From: Prototheca cutis
Lineage: Eukaryota; Chlorophyta; Trebouxiophyceae; Chlorellales; Chlorellaceae
Direction: 5' to 3'
NCBI GenBank assembly: GCA_002897115.2
Contig: BCIH01000006.1
Location: 71,250-135,249, forward strand
Length of the DNA: 64,000 bases
The translations under genes were made by a program, and so were the position numbers. Each line of letters starts with the position of its first letter. Within the stretch, counting starts at the first letter, position 1. Of the stretch, positions 1 to 9,704 are shown in pieces. The notes below the pieces were generated by a model, which saw nothing but the letters and a program-made list of their open reading frames with translations, was not told the origin of the DNA and searched no databases.

Positions 1-151
1 GGGGCTGCCCGCAACCCAGCTAGCCAAAGCAATGCGGGAACTGCCGCCGGCTGTTGTGGCTCAGCTTGTGACTCACGCCCAGAGCCAGCCCGTGCCGGCC
101 GATATCGGGGCGGTGATCCGCGCCCACGAGGCAACGAGGACAGGGACATAG
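1..151 (+). CDS. C-terminal fragment of an unknown protein (truncated at window edge)
   Basis: An open frame runs from base 2 to a TAG at 149-151 and gives 49 residues, ending ...AVIRAHEATRTGT. It looks like real coding sequence: an amphipathic helical stretch (LAKAMRELPPAVVAQLVTHA) with high third-position GC. A TGTAA element at 285-289, the typical green-algal poly(A) signal, follows at a sensible distance. I do not recognise the family, and the rest of the gene lies to the left of the window. Confidence 0.45.
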   Translation, partial: GLPATQLAKAMRELPPAVVAQLVTHAQSQPVPADIGAVIRAHEATRTGT

Positions 152-516
152 ATGACTCGTCGCGTGCTTTCCCTCGTAGATGGGATGACTACATGGTGCC
201 GCCCAGACTCTTGACAAGAGGCGCCCATCAGATGCTCCTGGGGCTCAACGAAAATTGCCCTTGCCCCAAAAGAAATATAAGCCTTGTAACTCCCGGGTCT
301 TTCTTCCCATGAAAGGATGAATTACTTGCACATCTACACGATGTGAGACACGAACAACCCCTCCCCCACACACAGGACCACAACCGGCAACAGCAGAGAC
401 CACTGCGCCCATCGGAAAAAATTGTGCCTATTGCCGAAAAGGCTTACAGAATGGTCGCAGGGGTCGCCACGCCCGCACTCGCACGGGCACCAGCACGCGC
501 AGAACACATGCAATCA
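152..516. other. Intergenic, convergent 3' ends
   Basis: No gene recognised. The 3' ends of the left-edge fragment (+) and PSMA4 (-) meet here. There is a TGTAA on the + strand at 285-289 and one on the - strand at 447-443, each placed as expected for the two poly(A) signals. Confidence 0.5.
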
Positions 517-1841
517 TCATTGTGTCGCCTCCTTCTCCCGAGCCTGGTCAGCATTGACTGCATCGAGAACGGGCTGGAGGTCGGCCGGCGTGTACACGCG
601 ATAGGAGGGGCGCCCCTTTTCGTCCCTGGACAGCGTCGCCAGCTCCACCTTGTCCGGTGTCAGGTTTGTGCTGTCCATCGTCTTGCTCATCACCTTGATC
701 ACAAGCTTGACCGCCTGGGTTATATTCATTATTTTTTTGGTGGTGGTGTGGTGAGGCAATAAATGTGTTTGAGTGGGTTATAAAAGGATCAAGCGGAGAT
801 CAGAACAGGAAGCAAACTGCCATCGTGCAGGGCCCCTCAGGAAAGGAGGGCCAGCCCCCCCCATTCTATCCACCCACAACAAAAACCACCCAGAGCCACC
901 TGCTCCAGATCCAGATCCTCCTCGTAATCGCCCTGCAGCACATTGGTAGCGGCTTGGTGGTTGGCGCCGATGCACGCCGCCTTCCAGCCGCCATAGTTCC
1001 CGCTGGGATCCGACTGGTACAGCTGGAACCCCCGGTGCTCGTCCCTGGTGATTGGGTGAGAAGACAGGTGGGGACATGACCATGCTGGCAGGTGATGTCA
1101 TGGAATCGCTGCATGTGTTTCTTTTCCCAATTGCATGCATTTGCTGTAAGCCCATTCACTAAAACACACCATCCGGCATAGAGCAGAGAGACGCCAAAGG
1201 GCCTGAGCCCGCCATACTGCGTGTAGCCCTGCTTGGTGTCACAGAGCGCGCGGACCAGCTGGTCCACAGGGATGGGCTCCTGGTACTGCAGCGTGTACCG
1301 CTGCGCGTTGAGCCGGCACGTATTGACCAGGATGTTGGCATCTGCTGTGATGCCAGCCACGGCGCAGGCAAGGTGGTCGTCCAGCCTGTACAGCTTCTCC
1401 AGCTTCACGCCAGCCGCATTGGTGTCCAGAAGCTGTTGAATGCGAGGTCGAAAAAGTGTTTGAATGTATGTGGTGGTGTGTGTGTGTGGGGGGGCCAAGG
1501 GGCCAAGGGGCCCACTGCAAGAGTCGCCTGCCAATCGCAGCATCCAACTCCGCACCCCACAAGCTCTACCTTGGATGTGATCTTCTTCTCTGCTGCCAGC
1601 ACCACGCCGTCCGTGGCCAGGATGCCCACGCAGGACCCGGCATTGGAGATGGCCTCCATGGCATACCTGGAAGCCGGGCACAGGGAGGGGCGATCGGCGG
1701 GCTGCCCAGCAGTATGGGCCCTCCAGTCCCCACCACCACCCTGATGAACACAATCACCCCTCCGTGCACCACTCACTCTACTTGGTACAGGCGCCCCTCG
1801 GGGCTGAATATAGTTGTGCGGCTATCATACCGTCTGGACAT
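517..1841 (-). CDS. PSMA4: 20S proteasome subunit alpha type-4 (alpha3/PAC1)
   Basis: Structural alpha-ring subunit of the 20S proteasome core. Five exons: 1841-1777, 1666-1570, 1432-1170, 1044-900 and 714-517. They join in phase to 255 residues, the normal length for the family. The start [20 protein letters not shown] is the conserved proteasome alpha N-terminal signature that helps form the gate. It is followed by [10 protein letters not shown], then [20 protein letters not shown] and [15 protein letters not shown], and the C-terminal helix [18 protein letters not shown] that identifies alpha-4 (plant PAC1) rather than another alpha subunit. All introns are GT-AG and 90-270 nt. The gene is convergent with the fragment at the left edge. 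A - strand TGTAA lies about 70 nt past the stop. Identification is secure. Confidence 0.95.
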
Positions 1842-2696
1842 GGCGCCAGATCAGCCCTCGCCGGGGCCCCGACCTTCACCGGCGGGGAGAGTGATCACTC
1901 GCAGGCGCGAAGGGGAACAGAGTGAGCAGGCCACCGCTATGACCGTCAAACTATAGCGAGCGTGTTGAATACCAATGTGGCATTGTACACAGGGGTGATG
2001 GTCGCGTGGGCCGGTCTGGGCACGCTCATCATGCTGCAGATGTCTCCATTCTCCTGGTCGGGTGCGAAAATCCGGCGATCCAGTCGGCCCCGTGGAATCC
2101 TGCTGAAATATCGCCTTGGCTTTCCCACGATCTGGCCCCGCATGTGTCTAATGTGACAAGCATGCTTATCCTAAAATACACAGTGCAAGAGATGGACAAA
2201 ACGGCTGGTTTTGAGGGTGCACATGCTTTTGCAGCCCACCTGGAGACCATCAAGGCAGCCCTGGCACAGGCAATCAGCAGTGTGAGCAGACTCGTTGAGG
2301 GTTTGTTTGCTTTGAAACAGAGCATTTCAATGCTGTTGGGCCAATAAGGATATCTCAGAGCTGCTTGTGGTGTTGTGCGAGGGGTCCGTGGCATGCAGCC
2401 GTACCAAGTACCGGGAAGCGAGCTGGAATGAAGCCACAGCCATGCAGCAGACGACTCCACACGAACCAGAATTACTTGGAAGGAAGGTGCTCGATGCACG
2501 CGGCAGCACCCATAGGGAAACTATCGTCCAATCCCCTACCCAATGCCTGCTTTGAGAGCATGAGCCTCGTCCAACATTGCTCAGGGGCTCTGGTGCATGG
2601 CTGTCACACACGAGGGCACACATGCATCTGATGCCATCCTCACAGGCGGCCCAGCAAGCATTGTCCGGTTTTAAAGCCGTTGGGACAAGGAGCTTT
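1842..2696. other. Intergenic (PSMA4 promoter side and 3' side of the RGG-repeat gene)
   Basis: About 0.85 kb with only short unconvincing reading frames on both strands. It should hold the PSMA4 promoter (5' end at 1841, reading left) and the terminator of the downstream-lying minus gene that stops at 2697. I see no RNA gene or repeat here. Confidence 0.4.
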
Positions 2697-3473
2697 TCAG
2701 TCCTCGTCGTCTCCCCTCCGGCGGCGCTTGTCCAGCACATGCTCCACGTGGTCGTGACCCCCGGGGGAGCGGGCCCGGGACCGCTCCCAGGACCGCTCCC
2801 TCCGGGACCTGGCACCCCCATGGGCATCACCCCGGTGGTGGGCCTCAACGCGACGGTGGCCCTCGCCACGCCGCTCATCGCCACGCCGCTCATCGCCACG
2901 TCGCTCATCGCGCGGCCCGCGCTCGTCCCTCGGGCCACGCTCGTCCCTCGGGCCACGCTCGTCCCTCGGGCCACGCTCGTCCCTCGGGCCACGCTCGTCC
3001 CTCGGGCCCCGGTCATTCCGCGTCTCACGATCGTTCCGGGGGCCACGGTCGTTCTGGGGACCACGGTTGTCGCGCATTGGCACACGGTCACCGCGCATTC
3101 CACCACGGTCCTCCCATCGTCCACGGTCGTTCTGCGGTCCTCGGCGATTGCGGTTGACCCGACGGGGCGGCCGCTCGGTCCTCTCCGACCCAGTCTCACG
3201 CGCCGGCTCGGCTTCGGACTGCGGACAGTACTTGGAGCTCACGATCTGGAAGGTGTCCTTGGCAAACGCCATGGTCAGCAAGCCCCGCTTCTCCAGCTCC
3301 TGCAGGTCATTACAGGATCAGGAAGGTGCTTGGAAGGGGGAAGCGCAAAAAATGCACATGAATATGCATATATATATATGTGTGTGTGTATATGCATGTT
3401 CGGAACATATGATATCATCACAGAATGCGCCACGGGGGATGGAAATTTAATGGACCCAGTCGAACACCCCCCC

Positions 3474-3534
<61 letters not shown>

Positions 3535-3994
3535 CCGTCAACCACGACTCACCCTACAGAGGTCTGAGAAGCTGCAGCCCACGCTGCGCTGGGCATTCCA
3601 GCGTGGCCTCGAGGTCCGGATGCGGTCGTTGATAAGACTGATGTTCATCGGCAGACGCCTGACTGCAAGCAGCTCTTTCAGCGTCTCAATCACCAGTTCA
3701 CCAGCCTCCCTGCATGCGGATGTTTTTGTCTATGTGAGCGCACGCCGATTGGAGGCCGCGTGGGCAATGTGGGGTTCTGGATGGCCACAAAAACACAGGC
3801 AAGGAATGCTACAAGAAAGCACGCCAAGACCAAGGAAAAAGAATGCTGCTGCACTCCAGTAGCACAAGCCGCGGCTCAGCGAATCCAGTCTAATCATGCA
3901 CCAGCGCCGGCGAAAGGGGGGCTATGGGAGCCCTCCCTCCCCAAGCGCACGGTGGGATCAGGCAATACGTGCGCTTGAATTCAAAACGCATCAT
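2697..3994 (-). CDS. RGG/RD-repeat protein with helical N-terminal domain, family unknown
   Basis: Proposed exons 3994-3969, 3709-3553 and 3299-2697 are in phase and give 261 residues starting MMRFEFKRT. The first ~90 residues look like a compact helical, possibly winged-helix domain (EAGELVIETLKELLAVRRLP ... ELEKRGLLTMAFAKDTFQIV). The rest is a low-complexity basic/acidic tail: about five or six copies of GPRDER, then RRGDE repeats, then an RS/RD-rich stretch ending RRRRGDDED. Such tails are typical of nuclear RNA-binding proteins, but I do not recognise the family. The start is uncertain. It was chosen because the ATG-bearing exon has a usable donor in the right phase and lies past the stop of the upstream minus gene. 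An alternative is that this and the next gene are one transcript. Confidence 0.55.
2921..3010 (-). repeat. In-frame 18-bp coding minisatellite (GPRDER repeat)
   Basis: Five near-identical 18-bp units (plus strand: gctcgtccctcgggccac) occur head to tail inside the last exon of the RGG/RD-repeat gene. Being a multiple of three, copy-number change would not break the frame. A degenerate 12-15-bp run (RRGDE codons) continues to about 2870. Confidence 0.85.
3474..3531. repeat. (AC)n microsatellite in an intron
   Basis: A nearly pure AC tract of about 27 units lies in the intron between the last two exons of the RGG/RD-repeat gene. On the sense strand it is a (GT)n run just downstream of the 5' splice site. 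Confidence 0.9.
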
Positions 3995-4078
3995 CGCCGC
4001 GGTCGATGGGTTGATCGTGCATGCTGTGAGTACTATCTCCATACCAGCACACTCACACCACGACGCTTGTCCCCGGCT

Positions 4079-5341
4079 TCACCTGACGGACATCAGCTCC
4101 TGCGGTGAGGCCGACCTTGCCTTCTTCTTCCCCTCGGCGGGGCTGCTGCGGCCGCCCTCGCCGCGGCTATCGGCGCGGCGACCGGCGTCCCGACGCACCC
4201 GGTCACCGGCACGGTCCGTGGAGCGGCCGCGCTCGCGGGGCGACGGCGAACGACGACGCTTGTCACCCCGCCCTGCACGCGGCGAGACCGGCTGCGGCGA
4301 GGGCGATCCCTCGTAATCCACCTCCTCGACAGGCGCCTCCTCATCGTCGCGGTCCCCGCGCCGGTGGCTGCCGTTGGCAACGGCAGCCCGGTCCTCGGGG
4401 CCAGATAGGTCCAGGCCTTCGTCGTGGTCCATAACCTGCGGGAAAAAAAGAAAGGAAAAAAGGGTTCCCAGTCGACGATAGACAGGTGTGTGTGGTCAGG
4501 GACCGAGGACGGCGCTGCTTCTAGTCAACCGTTCCTTTCAATACCACGTAACCCTCGGCATCCACTGCCCGTCCCCGAGGACACAGACAACTCCCACCGT
4601 TTCGCCGCTCCCTCAACCCAACTCGCCTCCGTCTCGGCGGGGGACGGCTCTCTGGCGACCGCCTGGGCGGCCGCCTGCTTGGCGCCATCCAGCTTGTCCT
4701 GAGCCCGTCGCAGCGCGCGCCTCGCGTCCTCCACGCGAGCCTGTACAGGGTGGGAGCGCCGGGAGCGGGCGTGGGGCCCGGGGGCCTGGAGGTCGTGAGC
4801 CAGGGAACGACCAGAGGAGAAACCTGGAATCTAGGTCAGTCCCGGGCCAGCAGGCATTCCTGCCGGTGCCGCAGGTGCACGGATGAATCCATCATTACAC
4901 GCCCGCCGCGCGGCGGGCCAGCGCCTGCTGCGGCCCCCGCCGGCGGCAGACCCGCGCCTCGCACGCCGTGACGCCCGCCCGTGGGCCGCACATTGCGCGC
5001 CCACCCCAGAACTGCACCTCTGCGTCTCTGCTGCGCCGCTCCGCGCCCGCCAGCTGTCTCCTGCGCGCCTCCTTGCGCGAGCCAAAGTGGTGCTCCATCA
5101 GCCGGGCCGTCTGGAACAGGTCGTCCAGTTCGGCAACCTCGGTACGCGCGCGGTCGGCATCCTTGCGCGCCACGTCGAGATCTGCGGAGGCACGGTCCCG
5201 CCTGCGACGGGCATCCTCCGTGACCCGGTCCGCTCCCTGCGAGCGAGCCAGGTGTGTGGGGATGGGCTCCACCTGAGGCCAGGCATCCCGACCATGTGCA
5301 GGTCCCGGGGGTCCCAGCGCGACATGCCGTCAACCGCATTC
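4079..5341 (-). CDS. Coiled-coil protein with RS-rich C-terminus, family unknown
   Basis: Exons supported in phase: 5272-5018, 4740-4618 and 4435-4079 (TGA). The first two give a charged coiled coil (for example DRASADLDVARKDADRARTE and ARVEDARRALRRAQDKLDGA). The last begins VMDHDEGLDLSGPEDR and becomes an RS/RD-rich tail (DKRRRSPSPRERGRSTDR), suggesting a nuclear RNA-processing protein. Just upstream, in a frame offset by one base, lies MSRWDPRDLHMVGMPGL, which reads like the true N-terminus. The shift falls at about 5273 and may be an assembly error or a misplaced splice site. No family recognised. The 3' end is also unsure, because a second frame stays open past the stop. Confidence 0.5.
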
Positions 5342-5344
5342 AGA

Positions 5345-5841
5345 TCTATTCGCACCTCATCATGCCTTGGAGACCGTGCGGGGCTCTCCGCAGCAACCCC
5401 TGCCATTCTCTTTGTCGGGGATGGTCCTTGCCAACCTGGCCGTGCGATTCGAGGGACCCACACCCCAAAGCTAGGCTTTCATTGCAGAATAGATAAACCA
5501 AACACTGATGAGCTGCGTCTGGACCACCGCCGTGGGTAATGTGCAGGGGAAGCGGCTCTGAGAAGGACTGAGGACGAGTGTGTCGCGCCCGGGAGCCCTC
5601 CCCAAACCAGCGGGGTGACATTATCGCGCTGTGCCGACAGCTTAACGGAACTTCCGCACCGACGTGGGCCTCGCAAGCGCATGCCGCGGAGGTTTGGAAT
5701 TTCAAAATAATTAGCGTGGAAGAGCTTGTCCCCAAATACGCTTTCGTGGCTCGGGGTTTCGCAGCTTTGGTATCAGCGAGGCTCCCTGACGTCCGGAGTG
5801 CCCGTCCTGTCGCATCCTGCAGCTGACAATTCGCTGCTGCC
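5345..5841. other. Intergenic, divergent promoter region
   Basis: About 500 bp between the 5' ends of the coiled-coil/RS gene (-) and the acyltransferase gene (+). No convincing coding potential or repeat is seen. Confidence 0.4.
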
Positions 5842-7733
5842 ATGGCCCTGCTCGAGATCAGCAAACGGGCGGACAGCAAAGCGCAACTTGCGTTTGAGGC
5901 TGCGCCAAAGAAGGCTGATGTGTGGGACAGACTATACGAGGACGTGTCCGAGGTTTTCCGGGGCAAGATAGACGGCATCACCGGCCTCTTCTCGTGAGTG
6001 CCCCGCCCCGTCCGGGGTCCGTGAGCGACACTTGAAAGGATGCCTGGGCCATGGATCTTGCCTGCGATCGGCTGTTGCTGCGCACGGGCCTGGCGGGCCG
6101 CGCACGCGTAACTCCCATACACGGCCGTGCGGTTTTCCTGACAGTGCCCTTGATCCGGCGAGGTCGTTCCTCCACCACCAGACCGGGGCATGGCACCGCT
6201 GGCCCCAGGCCCGCCTCTGGAACCCACTTCACCCTTCCACGTCGTTTCTGTGCAGATCTCTGGTGGGATCCTCCGCTCCAGAGAGTTCCCTGAGCTCTGG
6301 GACGGTGATCAAGCCGCCCCCCGTGGGCATTTATGGCGTGACGTACCAGCGGTACCCCATAGCCAATTACATACAGCTGCCTGGCGTGCTCTCGCCGTTT
6401 GTGCAGCTGCCGGGACTGGACCACATCCTCATGATCGGCCGGCCCACCGCCGACCCCAGCGGCGGCCTGCGGCACTACCGCGAGGTCTGTCCAAAGTCCA
6501 TCCGCTCTGCCGCGCCCTTCATCATCGTGCTTGATAGGCCCAACGCCGATTACAAGGACCCCAAGTATCGCTGGTGAGAGTGTGTGTGTTTGGAGGGGGG
6601 GAGTTTGTGAATTGAGGAGATTGTTGTCTTTGCGGCGTGTGCAATCGCCATGACTGTTGCTGTGAGCCTGGGGCTGCCGCGCGTATTGATGACCATCCCC
6701 ATGACCATCCCCGCTCTCTTTCTCCCAAACAGGGTGAGCTTCCCGTTGGCAGAGGTGTTCAAGCTGGATGTGAGCGAGTTCAAGTCCATGGATGACTACG
6801 TCAAGACGCTCTCCAAAAAGGGCCGCTGGAACTTCAAGGACCGCCAGAAGAAGTGCGCGAGCGGTTGTTTGGGATCGGCGGGATCTTTCCCCCAGAGGTG
6901 GCGATTTGGCCTGGCTTGGCCGCTGGGAACTGGGGAACCCCTGGATGCATGCTGGGTCCTCTCCACAGGACCTTCAACCGTGCCGTGTGATGATAATAAT
7001 AATAACGACGACTCCTGCATTCAGGTTCAACAACAAGAATGTGATCAAGTGCGAGTACGTGGCCCTGGAGCAAGGGGATGAGGAGATGGTCAAGCAGTTG
7101 TGGCCGCTGTACAAGAGCACGGGCGACGCCAACGGTTTTTGCGTGCTGTCGGAGAGCGAGTTTGCGGATTTCCACCTCAAGACGCCGGGCCTCACGGTCA
7201 TGCTGATCCGGGACGTGGTCAACGAAGGCCGGCTCATCACGTTTTGCACGGGCGTGCAGGTGGATGACACGATCATGCCGCTGTGGTGTGGCACGGACTA
7301 CGAAAACCCCCTCGCCAAGCAGTGCTCCACCTACTTTAACATGTATGTTCCGTTGTTTGGGTGGTTGGGTGAGCTGGGACTGTGTGTGGGGGGGGGGGGA
7401 TGATGCCTGGCTTTGATGTGATTGCTTTCCAAACCTGTTTGATGCCTCCACAACCATCCCAAACAAGAAAGAAAGCACCCCAGATAGAAAAAAGCCCGTT
7501 GCCGCGCTTCAACCGCACACAGGCTGTACGAGTACGTGCGCATTGCGATCGCCGACTCCACCATGCGGTGGGTGGACCTGGGCGCATCGCGGCGGCAAGC
7601 CAAGACGAGCATCGGGTTCAAGGGTTACGCCGTCAGCGCCTACATCCGCTGCAAGAATGCCATCATGGAGTCCATTGTCGAAACCATGGCGGCCGACTAC
7701 TTCAAGCCCGAGGAGCTCATCGCCGACCCCTGA
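5842..7733 (+). CDS. GNAT-fold / FemAB-like N-acyltransferase family protein
   Basis: Exons 5842-5993, 6256-6573, 6733-6852, 7025-7342 and 7523-7733 join in phase to 372 residues. The C-terminal third resembles the acyl-CoA N-acyltransferase fold of the FemAB-like ('peptidoglycan biosynthesis/recognition') families. It has a strand LTVMLIRDVVNEGRLITFCT, then the block LYEYVRIAIADSTMRWVDLG followed by ASRRQAKTSIGFKGY, which matches the 'LY ... W.DLG....AK..LGF' pattern seen around the acyl-donor site. No signal peptide is obvious. The substrate cannot be inferred. Relatives occur as uncharacterised proteins in algae and bacteria. The start ATG opens the first exon with an acidic, helical leader. 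Fairly sure of the fold class, not of the reaction. Confidence 0.72.
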
Positions 7734-8313
7734 AGGCTGCTTTCCTTGGTGCATGGTAATGCTGGTACGTGTGCCGCTGGTATATATGGGTAGTATGGTC
7801 GTGGGCAGGTAACCCCCCCCCCCCCCCCGGGTTTCCGCTCTTCCCTGCAGCAACCACCACCCATACGACCCAAAGGCTCGAGGGCCGATTCTTGACACAC
7901 CTCACTTCTCACCTTGACGAACTGCATTCGTGTCCCCATTTCTTGTCGCTTGCCTGCAGCCCACCGTGGAAAACTGCAGAGCTCTCCCCTTCGCCCAGGC
8001 TCCGCTGCTTGTTTGTCCCAAATACCACTGACTAGGACTTGTGTGATCCTCTCATCCTCTGGATAGATCCCAGCACCATGGCAGAGCTCAGGGGAATGCG
8101 ATGGCAGGGACGAAGACTGGGGACTAACCTGAGGGGGGAGAGGAGTCGCCCCCGGAAATCCAGCCCAGCCCGTCCGCCCCGCGATGATTGATGGCGGAAG
8201 TCAGGGGTCTGCAGCAGATCCGCCGGGCACAATGTGAAGCTCCCAAGACAGACAGTACGAGGCAACATTGTTTTATTTTGTCGAACATCGCATCCTGTCC
8301 CATCTGCATTGCC
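7734..8313. other. Intergenic between acyltransferase and BUD31 genes
   Basis: About 580 bp. It contains a run of about 16 C at 7813-7828 and is otherwise without coding signal. It should hold the 3' UTR of the acyltransferase gene and the BUD31 promoter. Confidence 0.4.
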
Positions 8314-9470
8314 ATGGCGCTCCGACGCCGGCTCAAGAGCAGCAGGCCACCTGCGGGATGGGACAAGATAGAGGAGGTGCGGGGAGGCTGCGGTCTCGGC
8401 ATGCATTCCTGTGGAAAGAAAAGTGCATGAGTGTAGTACACGGTAGCGATGCATCACACATCGTGCAGGTGATCGAGGACTTTGAGCAGCAGATGAAGGA
8501 GGCCGTGAACGAGGAGCATGAGGGCAAGCGCAAGAATGAGACGCAGTGGAAGATCCACCGGATACACTGGGAGAAGAACAGGTTCATCTACGACCTCATG
8601 TATGTCCGCAAGGTCATGTCCAGAGAACTGGTACGCCGAAGAGTGTGCGTGTTTCTGTTCCTGGAGGGGAAGAGGCTGTGACTGGGAAGGAAGAGCGCTG
8701 TGTTGGCATCGTCGGTTTGGGCCACCTGGCAAGCGCTTCTCTGCCTGGCTCCTGCATGTCTGCTTGTCATGGATTCACTAAAAAGGGCAGTTCATCTCTT
8801 GCACACACAAAAACAAACAATCTATGGGCAGTTTGACTGGCTGGTGCGGGAAAAGGTGGCCGACGGCGCTCTGATCGCCAAGTGGCGCAAGCCCGGGTAC
8901 GAGATCCTGTGCTCCATGCTGGCCATCCAGCGCAACAATCACAACTTTGGCACCACGAGCCACTGCCGCGTGCCCATGCGTCAGCGTGCCGCGCAGCAAC
9001 GCATCACACCTGACGTGCAGACGGGGTGCATCTGCTGCGCCTCGGGCGATGGCCGGTTCGGCGGGCCCATCTGGTGGAACACGCCCCTAGAGGACGACAG
9101 CGCCGAAATTGCCGCTCAAAATCGCGCCACCTGGGGCCAGGAAGGCGTTGAAAATGATGATGAGGAGCAGGCGACAGGGCCGGCGCCGCCCNCAGCGGGG
9201 CCAGCCACGGCGGGAGTGCAGGCAAACACACCAGGTGCGGCCTCCGCCAGTTGTGCCATGTTTCTGGGGTTTCGAAAGCTTGAGCCAAATGCGAGCACTG
9301 CCCACGTAACAGTTCCTTCCCTACCCTCTCCCCCGATGCCGCGTGGCATGAATGCAGAGGTCGGGCACAAGCGGCCAGCACCGGGTCCACCGGCAATTGA
9401 CGACGACGATGAAGATGAGCTGGACGATGCAGTGAAGCAGCGGCTTGCAGCCCTGCGGGGACAAGCCTGA
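8314..9470 (+). CDS. BUD31: BUD31/G10 pre-mRNA splicing factor with C-terminal extension
   Basis: BUD31 is a component of the activated spliceosome. Exons 8314-8376, 8469-8630 and 8832-9470 give 287 residues; typical BUD31 is about 144-157. The match is clear: MALRRRLKSSRPPAGWDKIE, NEEHEGKRKNETQWKIHRIH, WEKNRFIYDLMYVRKVMSRE, then LIAKWRKPGYE and HNFGTTSHCRVP. The family's cysteine-rich C-terminal zinc module is altered here. The usual LC-CLRC-IQ stretch reads LCSMLAIQ, and the terminal Cys cluster reads GCICCASG. An acidic extension of about 130 residues (ending DDDDEDELDDAVKQRLAALR) follows. Part of it (9236-9357) could be an in-frame intron. One N at 9192 lies in the coding sequence. The core identification is secure. 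Confidence 0.9.
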
Positions 9471-9704
9471 CACTCTGATTCTTTGGATGTGCATTCCGCT
9501 GTTCTTAAACAAGGTCGTCCCCCCCTGTTATAGAGCGTCCAGACATCATCAGGGACTCGGTTATTTTCATGCAGTCAAGCGGCGAGGGTTGTGTCCTGCC
9601 TTGAAGATGGCCTGCAATTGTGACCGCATCGTTCAGGATCAGCACTGCAACCAGCAAGCCATATTGATGGGAGCGGGGGCCTCACACCGACAGCATCATC
9701 GACA

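Noticed and set aside
2870..3010. Short direct repeats that might suggest a CRISPR array
   Set aside because: The units are contiguous without spacers, encode an in-frame peptide repeat in an exon, and the genome is eukaryotic.
3970..4165. An alternative minus-strand frame around the coiled-coil/RS gene's end reading GADVRQVKPGTSVVV, joinable through a GTGAGT donor to MHDQPIDRGDDAF and a stop
   Set aside because: It would need an extra intron inside the RS-rich exon and would overlap the proposed start of the next minus gene. It reads well but no family supports it, so I kept the simpler TGA at 4079.
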